From the NCBI RefSeq assembly GCF_002078875.1, contig NC_034412.1:29008015-29072014 (forward strand): DNA of 64,000 bases, written 5' to 3'. Each line of letters starts with the position of its first letter. Within the stretch, counting starts at the first letter, position 1. A program made the position numbers and the translations under genes. Shown piece after piece: positions 26,173 through 40,774 of the stretch. Source of the DNA: Numida meleagris (Eukaryota > Chordata > Aves > Galliformes > Numididae). The notes beneath the pieces were generated by a model. It was given only the letters and a program-made list of their open reading frames with translations. It did no database searches and was not told the DNA's origin.

Positions 26173-29100
26173 TTTTTTTTTTTTTTTTCAAAGGTGATGC
26201 TGTATCTTCATGCATCTGTCCCATTTTTCATCTTAAAAATTATTTTAAACATTTCACTCTCATGTTTGACTTTGTTGTAAGGAGAGCTATAGTCTTTGTT
26301 CTGCATCTTTTGAATGTTCCATGAGGTACTTGATATACTCAGCATACAGGAAACATCTTCAAGTGGACTATGGAGATGAAAAATTATCTGTACATATGGC
26401 TGGGCCTTATGTGGACCATCATAAGATATATGCCTTGTTATAAAGTAGTGGAAAAATGTTAAACATTTTGGCTTGCTCACATTTGATTCTAGTAGTCTTA
26501 AGTCTTTCATAGGAATGCAAGCAAATATCTTAATATCTAAAGTCAATGGAATAAACTATCATTTAAAGACAAATGATAGTCCTTCTACATATTTTTAAAG
26601 AAAAAATAGTTTGTTAACATTAAAGTACTTTTACCAAAAGTAGTCTAACAGACATTGAAAATTAAAACTGTTTGGACTTTCACAAGTGCACTTTTTAAAA
26701 ATTAAAGAATTTACAAGGTACGTTAAATGTAGGAAGTAACTTGAGAAGCTGAACCTACTGCAGGTTTACTGAAAAAATTGCAAGAGTATAAAATAAAGAT
26801 ATTAATTGTAATTTAAAGAATCGATAAACTGCCTTGAATGAATACCCTTTAATTGGCAATTGATTTGTTTCCAAATTATGTCCACTAATGTCTTGAAGAG
26901 CAGTAACTTTAATGTGATCAGTGGTGCTTACATATTAAATAGAATTCACAAGCTCACAACTTAGTTTCACTTGGCATCCCATCCTGCTTAGCCAGCCCAT
27001 GTTGGCCTCTGGTAGCTGCTGTGAAACTTGAGAGAAAGGAATACAGGAGGAAGATAAATATTGTGGCAATAAGAAAATATGGCATGAAAGAAAAAAATTC
27101 AGTAGGTTATTCAATTAGAATAGGCCCAGGTCTACTAAAACCAGGAGCCCTGCACCAGGTTCTATGTATGCTTGGAGATGAAAATAGTCTGTGGATGTAG
27201 TTACAAAGGATCTTCTAATTTTCAAACTTACATTCGTCATACTAAATAAAAGAGCATACAAAATATATCATTCTTATGATTTCTGTGTGAATTATCCATC
27301 AAGATATGCCCAGTAATGACAAAGATTTGATTCATTTTTCCTGTGCTAGGATAGGGTATTGAACTACTTTTTCCAGAAATAATAATCACAGAAGAGTATT
27401 ACCATGAAAACATCCTTTAGTAAAAATTATCTTATTCAGTCAGAAATTTAATAGCCTTAGTAATATACTTAAATTGCTCATTCTCCAGCCTACAAAATGA
27501 CTCTTCCAAAATACCATTGTATATTAATATTGTATCATTGTAATATCACCCTATATTCTAATTAAAAAAACATAAAGGGCTTTCATATCTCCATATTAAT
27601 TACATGTGCATGGAAAACTGCTGAAGGAGAAAAAAAATGTGTGTCTTTTCAAACTAACTGATATTTCCAATGAAAAGGTGGTAGTAACCATGAAACTGCA
27701 AAATGAACTGGTGAGTTTTTTAATGGCTTTACTTATAAAAGTAACTGCTCATCAGAAGTGAGTTCTGAAGAGCATAACTGACCTAGCAATGTTCATGAAA
27801 TTGCTTAAATTTAACTTCAATCATACACCAGTTTGATAAATAGCTAACCAATATAATTACTTTTTTCTAGCTTTTACTATATTTCTTGTTTATCAGTGTG
27901 TGAACAAGAAAATATATCCCTAGATCTTACTCTTAAGTTAGACTCTTTGGTTCTATTTGATATGATAAAATTCTCTGTGGAACAGATAAACAAATATTAA
28001 AAAACAAAAAATACTATGAAAAGGATGAATAATTAATGTATTTTAAGATGTCAATGACTTACTCTCAAAACTATTTTTTTAATTCTGGTTTGATAGGGGA
28101 AAGAAGCACAAAGCATAAGTTTTAGCAGTATTGTTATCATCTTGAAAACCTGAATATCTGTTTACTACTAATATGCACATTTTATATGTACCTTATTGAC
28201 TTCATAGTGAGTTACGAAACTGAAACATCTAAATTCATACCATAACCACAAGGCTGGTTCACGTACTATTATTATAGCTGTGTCAAATACAGAAACAGTG
28301 AAGCTGAAGGGAGAAACTGAACCAAACTTATCAGTTAAACTGGCTAGCAATATTTATAATTCCCTTAAGCTGTTTCCAATTGCTATATGGAAAAGAAAAA
28401 CAGAGATAATGAAAATTTTCCTAAAATGTAAACGGTAGTCATTGGCAAGAGTAACGCTGTTCTGATATTTCTCACTATTTGACAGTACATTTTTTTTCCA
28501 GTTATGGTAAGAAAAGGAAAGAATCGGATGTCTTATTTCTGCTCACAATTGTCAGACTTTGCTTATTCCATCTCTGCCCCATTGCTTCTTAAAGGAGATA
28601 ACTTACTTTGTCCTTGCCTTGCACGTGACTTAGTTATCTCAAGCAATGGCATGCATGGGACTATCCATGAAAGCAAAGATTACTCCCCCTGAACTGGGTG
28701 GTAGAGTGTGAAATGAATGGTGGTAGAGTGAAAATATAAACAAGCCTATAGGAGAGACAGAAAATGCCCAAAGATGAGATGATGAGCAGTAAACATTAAA
28801 AATGTAAGTATAGCCTTTCTCTAAGTTGATACTGTTTTTCAAGGTATCTTTTTTCTGTCTTTTTTAAATCTTGATATAGCTCACCGTAGGAGCTGTCTGA
28901 CTGTCCAGGCCAGAAACTACTGAATGACAAGTCTGCCACTGCTGAAATTGGTCTTATATAGAGACTAATGGAAAGAAGGCTAAACCTTTTTTTGCTGTGC
29001 TTGAGTATGTCTGGAGATATGTCATTTTTCAGCTCTGTTAATCTGGGAGGATCAGTTAAAGTGTCTTGATCAATGGGAAGGGTTGAAGGTCTGCTATTTT

Positions 29101-32100
29101 GGCAGAAGCACATTTAAATGATATGTTTGCGTAAGTCTTCACCTAATTTTGCTTCGGGAACACTGGCGAAGATAAGTTCTTTGAAAAATGATTGTGTTGC
29201 ATAGTTTCCTTGACATTCCTTTGCAAGGGCTGTCCACAAAATTCAGTTAACAATGACAGCATTAGGTGGAATACTGAAGTGATGAGGGAAACAGAGGAGT
29301 ATGTTTAGCACAACCTCTGAGAGACAAAGAAGCAGCTTAGTACTGCAAACCAGAAGTTGTTAGAGACCAATGCCTTCAGGCAGAAGTTGAACAAAAGACC
29401 AGCACTTTGCTGTACCTCAGTCAGGAAACCCAGATTCACTCCATTCGCTTGCAGCACAAGTGGTTTTCTACAGGATGAACTTGGTCTATGGCAGACTCCA
29501 TTTCCAATAGCTGTACTATGTTGTCTGGGGATGGGGCAGACACTAGATTTAGTGTTGCTCTTTTGAACTCTTGTTTCTTTTTTAGTTGTTCATTAATTTG
29601 TTGTTATTGCTTTTTCTTTTTTTAACTGGCATGATTGAAAAATGCTTAAGGTTAAAAACAAGTACTTTAGTATTGTATTTGCAGAATCAGTCTACTTTAT
29701 GAACGATGTACAGAAGCTTCTAGAAAATGTTTATCTGCAAAGACAAACTTTGGAGTACTCTATGTAGCAAAAATAAATTGCAAACTTGCAGTAAATGTTT
29801 TTCATGTCATGAATACTGTAAAGAAAGTAGTTTCTTGAGGACCAATCAAAATGTTTGGATGTTTTGTTTTACAGTCTTAGAGATTCTGGAAAACATCTTT
29901 TTCTTGAGGCAAAGAGTGGGAAGAGGAGGGAAAGGACACATCTGCACTGCACTTGTGTTCAGTGGCTTTTGGGAAAACTGTGCGCTCGTAACAAGCTTAA
30001 CCAAGAGGTGGAAGTGGTATGACTGATAGATAAACAGGATTCTTTATGCCATTAAGGTATACTTTTAAAAGTCTTATACTGTTCTGGCAGCCTGAAGGAC
30101 AGAATAAAATGCTAGTATGAGGAGACTGAAGAAAAGCTGCCATCTCATATTTAAGCAAAAACTATTCTATATCTGTTTGTTCTGATGGAAAATCCATAGC
30201 TGTTTTAAACGGTACCAAACCAAACATGCAGTACATCAAAACATAGTTCATACAGGCTTGCTAGTGTCTGTGTCAAAATGTGTGTCCTTCAATCAGGACA
30301 CACCAAAGAAGAATCTGAAAAGATATTTCACATTATAAAAAATACTTTTTACAGTTGTGTCTACACGTGGAACTTCTGCCAGTAAACAAGTAACAGTACT
30401 GTGTGCTGATGTTGTACTTGATTTCATTTCTTGTTAGAAATGTCCTTTCCAAGAGGAGCTCTGTCAACAGGTTAGTATGTGTTCCTGTGCATGCCAAACT
30501 CTTACCAAGATTGTTGAGTAAATGCACCTCACTTAGAATACTTGGGCTGCTCAAATCCTAGAAACCATAATTCCTTCACTTGTCATGATCTTATCCTATG
30601 TAATTTGGGCATTCCCTTCAGTCCCATGGTCTTACAACATCTCTATTTGTTCTGATTCTTTTCTCAAAGGTAGATCCTGTACAGTCACTCGTGTTCCCAC
30701 CTTTGTTTTAGAAATAGTAGGCATAGTTCTACAGAATTTCAGTTACTAAAACCACTGTTAACTTGCAAATGAGGAACATAAGGGTAATGAAAATACACAG
30801 CTGTTTTATGATATACTGGACACTTGAAAACTAGTTCTACACCCTGGGAAGCAGAACCTCTAAATGTCTGAAAAATGGTTTGGCTGCATTAGGATGTAGT
30901 TACAATATGACTGACAGTGTATGCAAAACTTTTAGGTAGTCAGCTTGCCTCAGCTGAAGCTTTTAGGCACAGAAAGATGAAAATATGTGGGCTTCATTGA
31001 AAGTACAAAAGAAATATGCAGCTCCCTACTGATGTATGTCAGCGTGCAGACGACTTACAATGTGGTTGTTGGTGATGTAGGTCAGGACATTGAACCTTAA
31101 AGAGGAGGGATTCTAGAAAATGCAGAGAAGAGGCAGCAGAGCCCAAGATATCAAAATTGTGTTGTGGAACAGCCTCAACACACTATTCCCTGCCATGGGT
31201 GTGTGTGCACAAAAGACCTTTAGGAGCATAGTGAATCTGGGCAACTTCTGTGATATTAGTACTATTTCTATGGAAAATGTCTGCTGCTCCTCAATGCTGG
31301 AATATAGCAGCATTTAAAATAATCAAATACATTAGGTGGAGAGCAAGCTGTTTCTTTAGCAGCCAGACAGAAGTAACAAAAGTCTGGTGTGCTTGGCTGA
31401 GGGAGACTTAAAAGAATGCTGTAGAGTTCTGTCCATCCACCTTAAATTGTAGTGAAGTTCTAGCACAGTCAACAGTGGATAATTATTGCAACTGTTTACT
31501 GTAGTTGGCTCCAATAAGATAGCTGCAGAGGCCCATTTAAAATAAGAGCTACGATATGCAGCATCTTGTTAGAAAACTTGAACAAAAACAAAACACACTT
31601 TCAATAATATTCAAAACAATAAAAGTTGTAACTCAATTTTGTATCATAAAACACAGTTGAGTAAAGTTTTCTGCTCAGTCTCTTACAATATCTGACCTTC
31701 AGGACTGTTTTCCAAGTGGCAGAGATGGCAACATACCTGTTGCTTTTTCTGGGTGGATGGCTTTGATACTTGAAAATATAGTAAGCTGCCTAGGAGTAAT
31801 GAACGTTTCTACAGATGTGGAGGTTTTGTGGGTCTTTTTGTAGCATTTGTTTGCTTCCTGAAAATGATGCACTATCCCCTTGCACTTCTCATTACAGCTC
31901 TAGGCTGGACTGTTTTCTCCAGGAAGCATTTATTTTGATCTTGCCTCCTCTGCTATTTCAGAATTATGATCTATACAGTAGTTTTCCTTTTGTTTTCTCA
32001 ATAGTGAATTTATGATGAACAATGAATGTGGTTTTGCTTAAATCTTGTGCACAAAATACTACCTGGAGGGAGCTGGTAAAAAAATGTTCAGCCATTCTGT

Positions 32101-35100
32101 GTGAAATTTGCCTAAACCAGCCGTGACATCTAACTATATGGACTGCACGTATTCTCCGTTGAAGAGAAGATATTCCTCTTGCCAGTAACATAGTTTGCTG
32201 TGCACGTGCACATAGATCTATTAATTTAGGCTTTTAGAAATTGTCCTGTTTCCTTGGTATCCATGGAACAATTGTACTTGCATTTCAAGTGGCCTACAAA
32301 GCTGATGAGTGCTCAGTGTCACTACTTGAATTGCAGCTTCTGTTGTCTTCTAAGGAAGCACATTTGCACAGGAGGCTGCGAGACTTGCATGCCTGGCATG
32401 GTGTTGCTGCAAAGTAATGGCACTACTTGCATTCTTACTGCCCTGCTGTAGGAGGGAAATGAGGTGCCGAAAGGAAATTCAAATACGAATACAGATCAGC
32501 GCAAAAAAACTTCTACTGAAATGAAAATGCCTGTTGCTGTTAGAATTGACTGCCATTCTTCCCTTAGCTTCTCTAAGAACAGCAGTCCTAAAACTCATGA
32601 GCATCACACTGGAGTACCAGAAAGGCTTTGGGTAACTGTAAGGGCATAATTTCTAATATCTGCAGGGTTTCCAGGAGACTTTTTATAGGTATTAGAGCGT
32701 GAGAAACAGCCATTGTCAAGTGCTAGCCACTTTAATTATCAGTAGTTTAAGTAGAAGCAGAATGGAAAAATCATTGGTAGGACACAGTGCAAGTATAAGA
32801 ATTGAGTTTTAGAGCTGCAAGCTGACATTACATCTTGACAGATCTGAAAAAGATAAAATCTGATTTTCAGGAATCACTAGGGGGCACTGCTCTCCTAAAT
32901 ACATTAGGAAAAAGGAACTTAAAGTGCAGTCTTATCAGGTTTTCTTGGTGATAGGAACATGCACATAGGTCTACTTAAAGTTTTCTGTTTCTTGAATTAA
33001 ATACTAAAAGATAGAAGACATTGATAATTGCCCATGTGTCACATTCCTCTGACTGTTTGATCTGATTAAATTCAATTTAAAGTTGATTTTAGGAATTCTG
33101 GTTTCTATTTTAAAAAAGAGGATTTTTTCTATTTCTTGAGGAAAATGGGCATTTAAAATCTTTTTTCTTCATTTCTTGTCAGTCCAAAAAGGTTGTTATT
33201 AAACATCTTATTCCTGCTTAGAGCTCAGCGATGCCCTCCTAAGCCTGTCACATTCTTAATATTCATTGTCAGATGTAATAATTAGTTTAATATTAGTCAA
33301 TCTTTCTGTTATTCATTATCCGTATATATTTTGAAGGAAATTATAATGTAGTATTCTTTGACTTAAAGAAACAAAACATAAAATTTTCCAAATATTCAAT
33401 GTATGTTCATTGCTAACTCTTGGAACTCTTCAGGTCTTAACTTAAACGTGTATTTTAATTCTCTGCAAGGACCTTAGCACTCCTTGTAGAACAAAAAATA
33501 CTTAATTTACACACTATAAAGCAATTGGTAAGGCAATTCACATAAGGTAAGGGAAAGGGAGGAATGAAGAAGAGGGGAAAAAAAGGGGAGTGTTGGTGCT
33601 ACAAAATGTGAAACAATGTTGTAAGTCAAAAGTTGTTGATTTCAGTATTTATGTTTCAGTTTAGTTTGCTGTCACTTCTTAGCAAAACTGATCCTGTAAT
33701 ACAACATAGGATTAGAACAACGATCACTTTAGTTACTATACACACGTGCTTTTTCAGGCTGGGAAAAGCACAGAGAACAATTTATATTTTAACTACCAAG
33801 TTCTGTTAAGAGAAAAGCATTAAATGCATGTTCTATAACTGCCTGTCTTTTTATACCTGCTCTGCACATGGCCTAGGATCAGGGATAATCAGATTTGAAC
33901 ATAATTTCAAGTCTTTAATGATTAGCATAGACTGCTAGCATATTTAATGTAGCCTGGCATACATCGTACCAATTCCTTTAATGTTCTATATGGAAGTTAT
34001 AATTTGCTTCAGTTATTCTAATTCTATGTACTCTTTTCAGAACAATTTCTGGACAGGAAACGTCAAGATGAAATTTCATATGAAGAAGTTCTATGACATT
34101 GTCTAAGAATGTCTGCACTGTGTCCATCAAAATGTTTCCTATTACCCTAGCTTCCGTTTTGGTCTGAGAACTAATGTCTATTCAAAAACTGTGCAGCTAA
34201 TTTTCATGCTCCTAAGATAGTTTCAGTGAGATGTTGAAAATTAGAAAGCTCTCTGTCATTCCCTCTGCCAAGAGCACTTGAGATGACACCACGATTGTTC
34301 TGAGTCTCTCACAAAAAAGAAAGGACTGACTCATCTCAGCATCAGGACCCTGTTGACTGCATACAATGCTGGTTCACGTCAGTGTAACAAGATGGGAGTG
34401 ACCAGGAGTGAGGCTGTTCATCATCCCTGATTAAGATGAGGACTTCTGTCATGTGACTAAAACTGTTCCTATCCTGTAATTCTTGAAAATTGGGAGACCT
34501 TGCTATTAGGAACAGATGATTCTTTGATAGATTGCTCATAAACACAAGGCTAGATGCTATGAAGTATTTTGGAAAAACTAGGACAGTGTTTTCTGAGAAT
34601 TTGGCAGTATTGGTATAATTTAATAAACATAACATAATCCATCCTTTAAGAGTGTTGAAATCTTAGGGGCTGGATTCTCAAAGATGCAGGCAATTATTAA
34701 ACTCCTAAGTTCTTAACTCTTCCTTCTGCTATGAGTCAGAATGGTGTGTGAAAACTGAATATCCACAGAGATTCCAGAGCTGTGCTTGTACAAGCAAGTG
34801 AGAAAACCTTGGAGGATCATCCTTTTTTTCCTGTCTCTTATAGTTCCATTATAAATTTTGGTATTTTGAGAGACTAGGCTGAATATCATAAGTTTGAAAC
34901 TCAAGCAGCCTCTTGGAGATGCACACTGGAACTTGGGAGAGGCACTGTATGTTACTGATTTTAACCTATGATATAGGGAAGTTCTGTGGCCTGTGCCATG
35001 TCTGAAGGTAGAAGGAAGTCTGAGATCCTTGGTGTTTATTATGATGACATGAAATAAAGAAATTTAAAAAACAAAAAAATCCACACATAATATTGAGAAA

Positions 35101-38100
35101 TCTGCTTTACTTGCCATTGTACTCTTATAGGTTGGTATAATTACAGTGGTACGATGTATGTAAATACAGAAAAAGCATAAATTGTAATAACTGATTGTGG
35201 TGACATAGATATGGAAAAATTACAATTTAAATAATTTAAGGCTTGGAAAGTGCTATATTGCTTATTAACATGCTACTATTTTACTGTAATAAAATATAAA
35301 ACTATTGGGCAGTAAATATAGTAAAATATCCAAACAAGAACTCTTTGAGCTATTAATTGCAGGTTAACTTACAGTCTGATATATAGCCTAACTGCATGTG
35401 GAGGGGGAGAGAAACAGAAGAAGGAAGGTTTGCTGACTAAGTCCTTAAATACCTGCACTTCTGTTGAGTTTTGTTGGTGTTTTGGGAGGAAATGGGATCC
35501 TGTGGGTTAGGTTCTGTCTGCTCAATCTGGCCTATAGTTCAGTGCATTACCAGCAATGTGACACAGCAACTCCACTGCTGTTTGGGGCAGCATGTTGCAG
35601 TACCAAAACATGTTGTAGAGCAACTATTCTGGATCCCTATTCTAGACCACAAACTTTAGTAGAAATATTAAATTTGTGGCCTTATTCATCTAGTCAAATC
35701 TAGTTGGATTAAAGTCTGAATAAATTACAGTCTTTGAAGATCTCTGCTCATTAGCATGGATATGTGAAAGAGGGAGAGCTGAGTAATGCCTTCTAGTTTT
35801 TTTTTTACAGTTTTTTCTATTCATGGCTATGGAATATTTTAAAAGCAGCATTTATTTTTAAGGACTTTGAACACTAAAGCAGAATTGAAACAATACAATT
35901 GATTTATAAAATCAGTTTTTGAACATGAACTTGAACAAATTTTAAAACTGTAGTCAATCTTTTACAGACAAACATCTTTTATCCACTTTTTCAAAACATG
36001 CATTTAACCAACATTTATTCAAAAACTGTATATGCACAACTATTTGGTATAGTATAGGTCTACATTAAGAAGACATGGTTCACTAAATATGTTGGAAAGC
36101 CACCATCTTAGAGGAATATCAATTTGAGATTGGATTTACTGTAATTCTCACCGTAGTATCTTGTGCCCTTTGAGCCATGCTATCCTAAAGGAAGATCAGT
36201 ATTATATAAAGGGCATGCAAGTTTCTAACAGATTTATGAACTGCTTTCCAGACTCATTATGTGCATGAAAATGACAAGCTTTTCACATATTATTTCATGT
36301 CTAATCTACATGGAAAGTCTATGTCCGGGCATTTTCTGTAGGGATTTCCAGGCCTCTGAGCAGGTTCTGTGGCTGAACTACAACTTCTACAATCCATCAT
36401 GATCTCCTTTGGGGTTTAGACGTATGCCTGGCCCACAGAGACCGAGAATTTGATTAACTTTGTCTTTGAAATACAGCAACTATAAATTGCAGCCAATTAA
36501 TTCTGACCAACTTGGAAACTTACTGTTCAGTGACTTATTGACAAAATGGAATCTTTCAATTACGTTAGATAAAGTGATTAATTTTTATTATGCTATATGA
36601 AAATCCACACTACATAAGCAGAACTAGCATCCCATGGGGGGGGGGGGGGGGAAGAGAGATTTTACAGAAAAAAAAAACCTAAAAGCATCTAACTGGATTA
36701 TCTGTAGTATCTCCCGTAGCTAGGTCACCCTTTCCTAAATTCCTTAGGTATGTTTTATTTTTCTTTATATTTTTTTTCTCCTTTGGACCATCATGTTTAG
36801 GACTTTTCCGTGTTTTGAAGGAGTTGAAAAAATTAAAATAGTAAAAACAGTGATCTTAAAGCAAAATATTACATTAGATCTTAAGTGTCTGATTAAAACA
36901 CTAAATGTGAAACACTACTGCCAGTTCAAGATGAGCAAGTGACATGCTCAGTATGGGGATTTGACTGAACGTTGCAATAACCTACAAATTGGTGCCAATA
37001 CGTTCCGTATGGTTTAATCCACCCCAGTAATCTGAAAGGAGTGACATAGCCTACAGCAGTGTGGTTTGTGTTCTATCCATCTCGTTTCACAACAATTTTC
37101 CACTTCTGAAATACATAAAATATGCAATCGATTATTTATTAAGTAAAGGATAAGCAGTCAGCTGTAAAACTAAAAAAAAGTGAGAGAAGGAAAGAAGAAG
37201 ATCAAAATAAACAAATAAAAGAAAAAAACAGATTTGTATTCTGGAAATCATAGGAAGGGCAATGAATTAGAAGGAAGTGATTTTGAAAGACAAAAAAAGG
37301 ACGAAGATGAGAAAAGTATAGGTGGTTTTAATACATGATATTTCTGTAAGCAGGCCCCGTGAGGCAATATGTTATTCAAATATTTTGTCCTACAGCAAAC
37401 TTTCATATTTTAAAATCAGATGCAAATGTCCAGAACTTTTTCTGAGTCATGTCATAAAAATCCAATTTTAATTTTTGCAAGATTCATGATCCATTTCATT
37501 TAAAATCTTATAGTAATTAAAACACAGCACATACTTGTTTAAAAAATGAAATAGTTTCAAAGACCTAGATTTTATATCAAGGTTGTTTGTAAAGGAATTG
37601 CACATAGTACCCTGTCTTGGCTCTAAATGATTTAGTAACAAGCTAAGATATACAGCATGTGTAATAGTGCCTACAGGACCAAAACAAAATAATGTAATGG
37701 ACTCCAATTGTACTCTCATCAAATTAGGTGTTTTATTAGAAATGAACTTGGCTCCAACTGAAGATGTGGTTTTGAAGAAGAAAAATATGCCAGTAAAGTA
37801 AAACTATGTAATTATGAAATATCTTCTGAAAGTATAGAGACAAAGCCAAAGAATACATTTGGTTTGTGATCTGACTGTAAATGTAAGATTCATCTTCCTC
37901 TGTTTCAGTACAAGTTCCTTTAATGCTTACACTTGCTCTTAAATATAACATAACAATGAAAATCATTTTCTTTTTAAATATGGTTGTATCAATAAATCTT
38001 CATAATAGCACTCCCTAAACCCCAGTGAATTTCAGAGGATAACTCTCTTGTATGCACGTAGTCCTCCAGACTTACATCAAGGTAAAGATTAGTTTTAAGT

Positions 38101-40774
38101 GGATGATTCATAGTGGGTTTAACCAGACTGAAATCTGCATCACTGTTGCTAGCTAATTCCATAGTTTAATTAATCAAACTACAATTAGTCAAATAAAGCA
38201 TTTCAGGTCAACCCATCATCTCTATAAGATACAGGATACTTGGGGAAAGCCTTCGTCCTGTTGCTAGCACAAGGAAATGTGCTTATGTTTGATCACCTAA
38301 GGCTTTGCTTTTCTCTTTTTTGATTCCCTTAAATCGTTACGTTATTTAAATTTGGAAAGGTTTCCTTCTTTCATGGGCACAGAGCTATGCCAAATTAGTA
38401 ACTACTTTTTGTAGCTACTCATTTTTGTCCTCCAGAAATATATTCCTAGTTTATTTTATTTAAATATATGTAACTTTTATTTCGTAAATAGAATTGTGCA
38501 GAATGTTGAAAAAAGAAAAACGTTGTAATGTTAGAATTTTATTTGGCATTAAATCATTGTGTTGTTAGTCGTCTTCTGTATAGCCTAGAGCTATTGTTAA
38601 GAGAGACATTTAAGAATGTTAAGAACCCAATGTCTTCAAAATAAGATGTAAAAGCAGACAATGGCTTGTGGTCAGGGAGAGTAAACATTGGAGAGGAGAT
38701 TAATTAGCATGCCAAAAGAACTTTGCTAAAATGAGGAGGCTACAATGGGGCTGAAAATCTCCAGCTGTGAGAAACTATCAGGAAGGAGGAAAAAGTAGTA
38801 AATGCAGAATCAAGAAGGACCCCCACCTGTTTAATCAACCACAATGATTAGAATAATTCATGGATTTTTCAAATTGTATGATGAGCAGGCATTTCTTAAG
38901 AGATGCTAGTGAGCTCCATACTGAAGAAAAACAGGAAATGTTGTTTTGGAGTAGATCAGAGAAGAGAAAATGGGGAAAAAATGTTTTCTATGGATATGTC
39001 ATGTGCTTTTTTCATTTTTATTTTCATTGTTCAAAATTAGGAAGATCTAGCTTGCATAATACCTGTCTGGTATGGGATTTGTCAAAAAGTCTTTCATTAG
39101 ATGCTTTATCCTCACCTTTTGGTTGTAGTAGAAACAATCATCCAGATAAGTTATACAAGTGGATTTGCAGTAGCACAGCTCAACTCCATGCCCAATTCTC
39201 TAGCAATTTTATAATATATTTCAGACCCAAAACATCATAATTAAAGGACTTTTTATAATGAATCTGGCAATGATTGATTTTACATGTCATAATTTCATCC
39301 ATAGTATCTTTTGCTGTCCGTAATTCAAATTATTATTTCCTACTTCTGGGTAGGAAAGAATTCTGGTTTTTTTTTGGAACTACTGGAATGGGCAGGTGAG
39401 AATAATTAATAAACATCATTAAAATAAATTTGACCTGCAGACATAGGAGATCATTCTTGCCAGTGGGACACAATCTGTTACTATGCTCTAAATTTTAAAA
39501 CACAAGAAGCTGTTCACTGGATATGAAGAGCACTTTACATTTTTGAATATCTGGAAATACAAAATTTCATTACATGTTTTCCTATAGATTTAACCTTAGC
39601 TTTCACTGACAATAGCTGAAAATACTCAGTAGTTCAAGTAGGAAATGAAGATCCAGAGAAGATATTATCATGAACAGGCTCTGGTCAAACATCATCTGCT
39701 GAAGTTGGTGTAGAAATTAAAGGATAAATTTATGCAGTCTGTATTATATAAAAAGTCAGATCCTTTTGTGTTTAAAAGCCCTGGATGATGAACTCAAACT
39801 CGTAAAACTCTTCTGTTTGTGCAAGCTTGAGTTCCAGTAAGTAGCTATGTAAGCCACTGATTCTTCCACTGCAGAACGATGACATAAGATGTCAGGCAGA
39901 GATGTCACATCAATGAGCAGCTCTTCTCTTTTCTAGTTCTAAACTTGGGAGGAATTAGCTTGGCCCTTCTTGAGATGGTCTTGTGCCCCTATCCTGAACA
40001 AGCCTATCCATCAATGCCTTATTCTGATGGGTATATAAAATGTCAATAATATTGTATGGATGTGTACTTTCTGCTAATCACCTGAGTTCTTGTGGTCTCT
40101 GGATCTTCGTTTGTGCTTTCTGGCTTTCTGACAGTAGTTGTGTCAGTAGAGCTGCACAAATGGTCAGCAATCTAATTACATTTCTGAGGAATGGGATCTA
40201 TGAGCATCTCAGAGCATTTACTCAAATAGGGTAAATATTAAGGATTAATTTGCAATAAAAGCAGGAGAATAAGGAAAGTCATAGAAGACTAAATGTATTA
40301 AATTCTTGAAGTCTGCATCGGTCTGAAATTGAAGATGTAAGTCAAAGATATTACTAGAGATGAATATTTCAAAGCACAGTTCAAGACAAGTATCACAAGC
40401 CAAGGTGAAGTTGAGGTGTAGCTGGTAAAAGACGTCAAGGTTGATGAGAAATCATTATGAACATTGTATTAATATAAAGAGGGCAAAAGAATGGGAAGTG
40501 CTCTTTGTGCAGAAGGAATGTAGCAAGCAGAAAACTGAAGGAACAAGTATTTAAAACCTGCGTACCAACAGTCAATGCCATATAGCTGGTTAGCTCATCT
40601 GTCACAGCAATGACAAGGAAAAAGAAGCAGTTTAAATAAGGCTTTGTAACAATTCCATTTTACAATTTTTGTTAAAATGTGATAATTTTCATCATTTTAT
40701 GGATACTTCCCTTGAATATTTACAGAACTCTTTGAAAGAGTCTCAGATTTGCTAGCATCTGCTTTTGAGAAGCT
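26173..40774. other. Long AT-rich noncoding stretch, no gene seen
   Basis: A T run near 26168-26188 adjoins the CR1 end. After that I see no recognisable exon, RNA gene or clear transposon over about 14 kb. The open frames are short and of random composition. A 16-base G run at 36636-36651 is the one striking simple feature, and a purine-rich tract lies near 33550-33590. Very old repeats could be present and unrecognisable by eye. Confidence 0.5.
36636..36651. repeat. 16-base poly(G) run
   Basis: An uninterrupted run of 16 G lies in an otherwise AT-rich region, followed by a short purine-rich segment. Such tracts can fold as G-quadruplexes and are prone to length errors in sequencing. Confidence 0.9.

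Noticed and set aside
26208..26546. 112-codon minus-strand open frame next to the CR1 copy
   Set aside because: No recognisable motif, not an extension of CR1 ORF2, and composition is random.
36300..36430. Degenerate ACTACAACTTC-type promoter motif
   Set aside because: Only a partial match, without a CpG island or exon nearby.
38860..39240. 126-codon plus-strand open frame
   Set aside because: No signal peptide, domain or codon bias and no splice context. It is compatible with chance in a 64 kb window.
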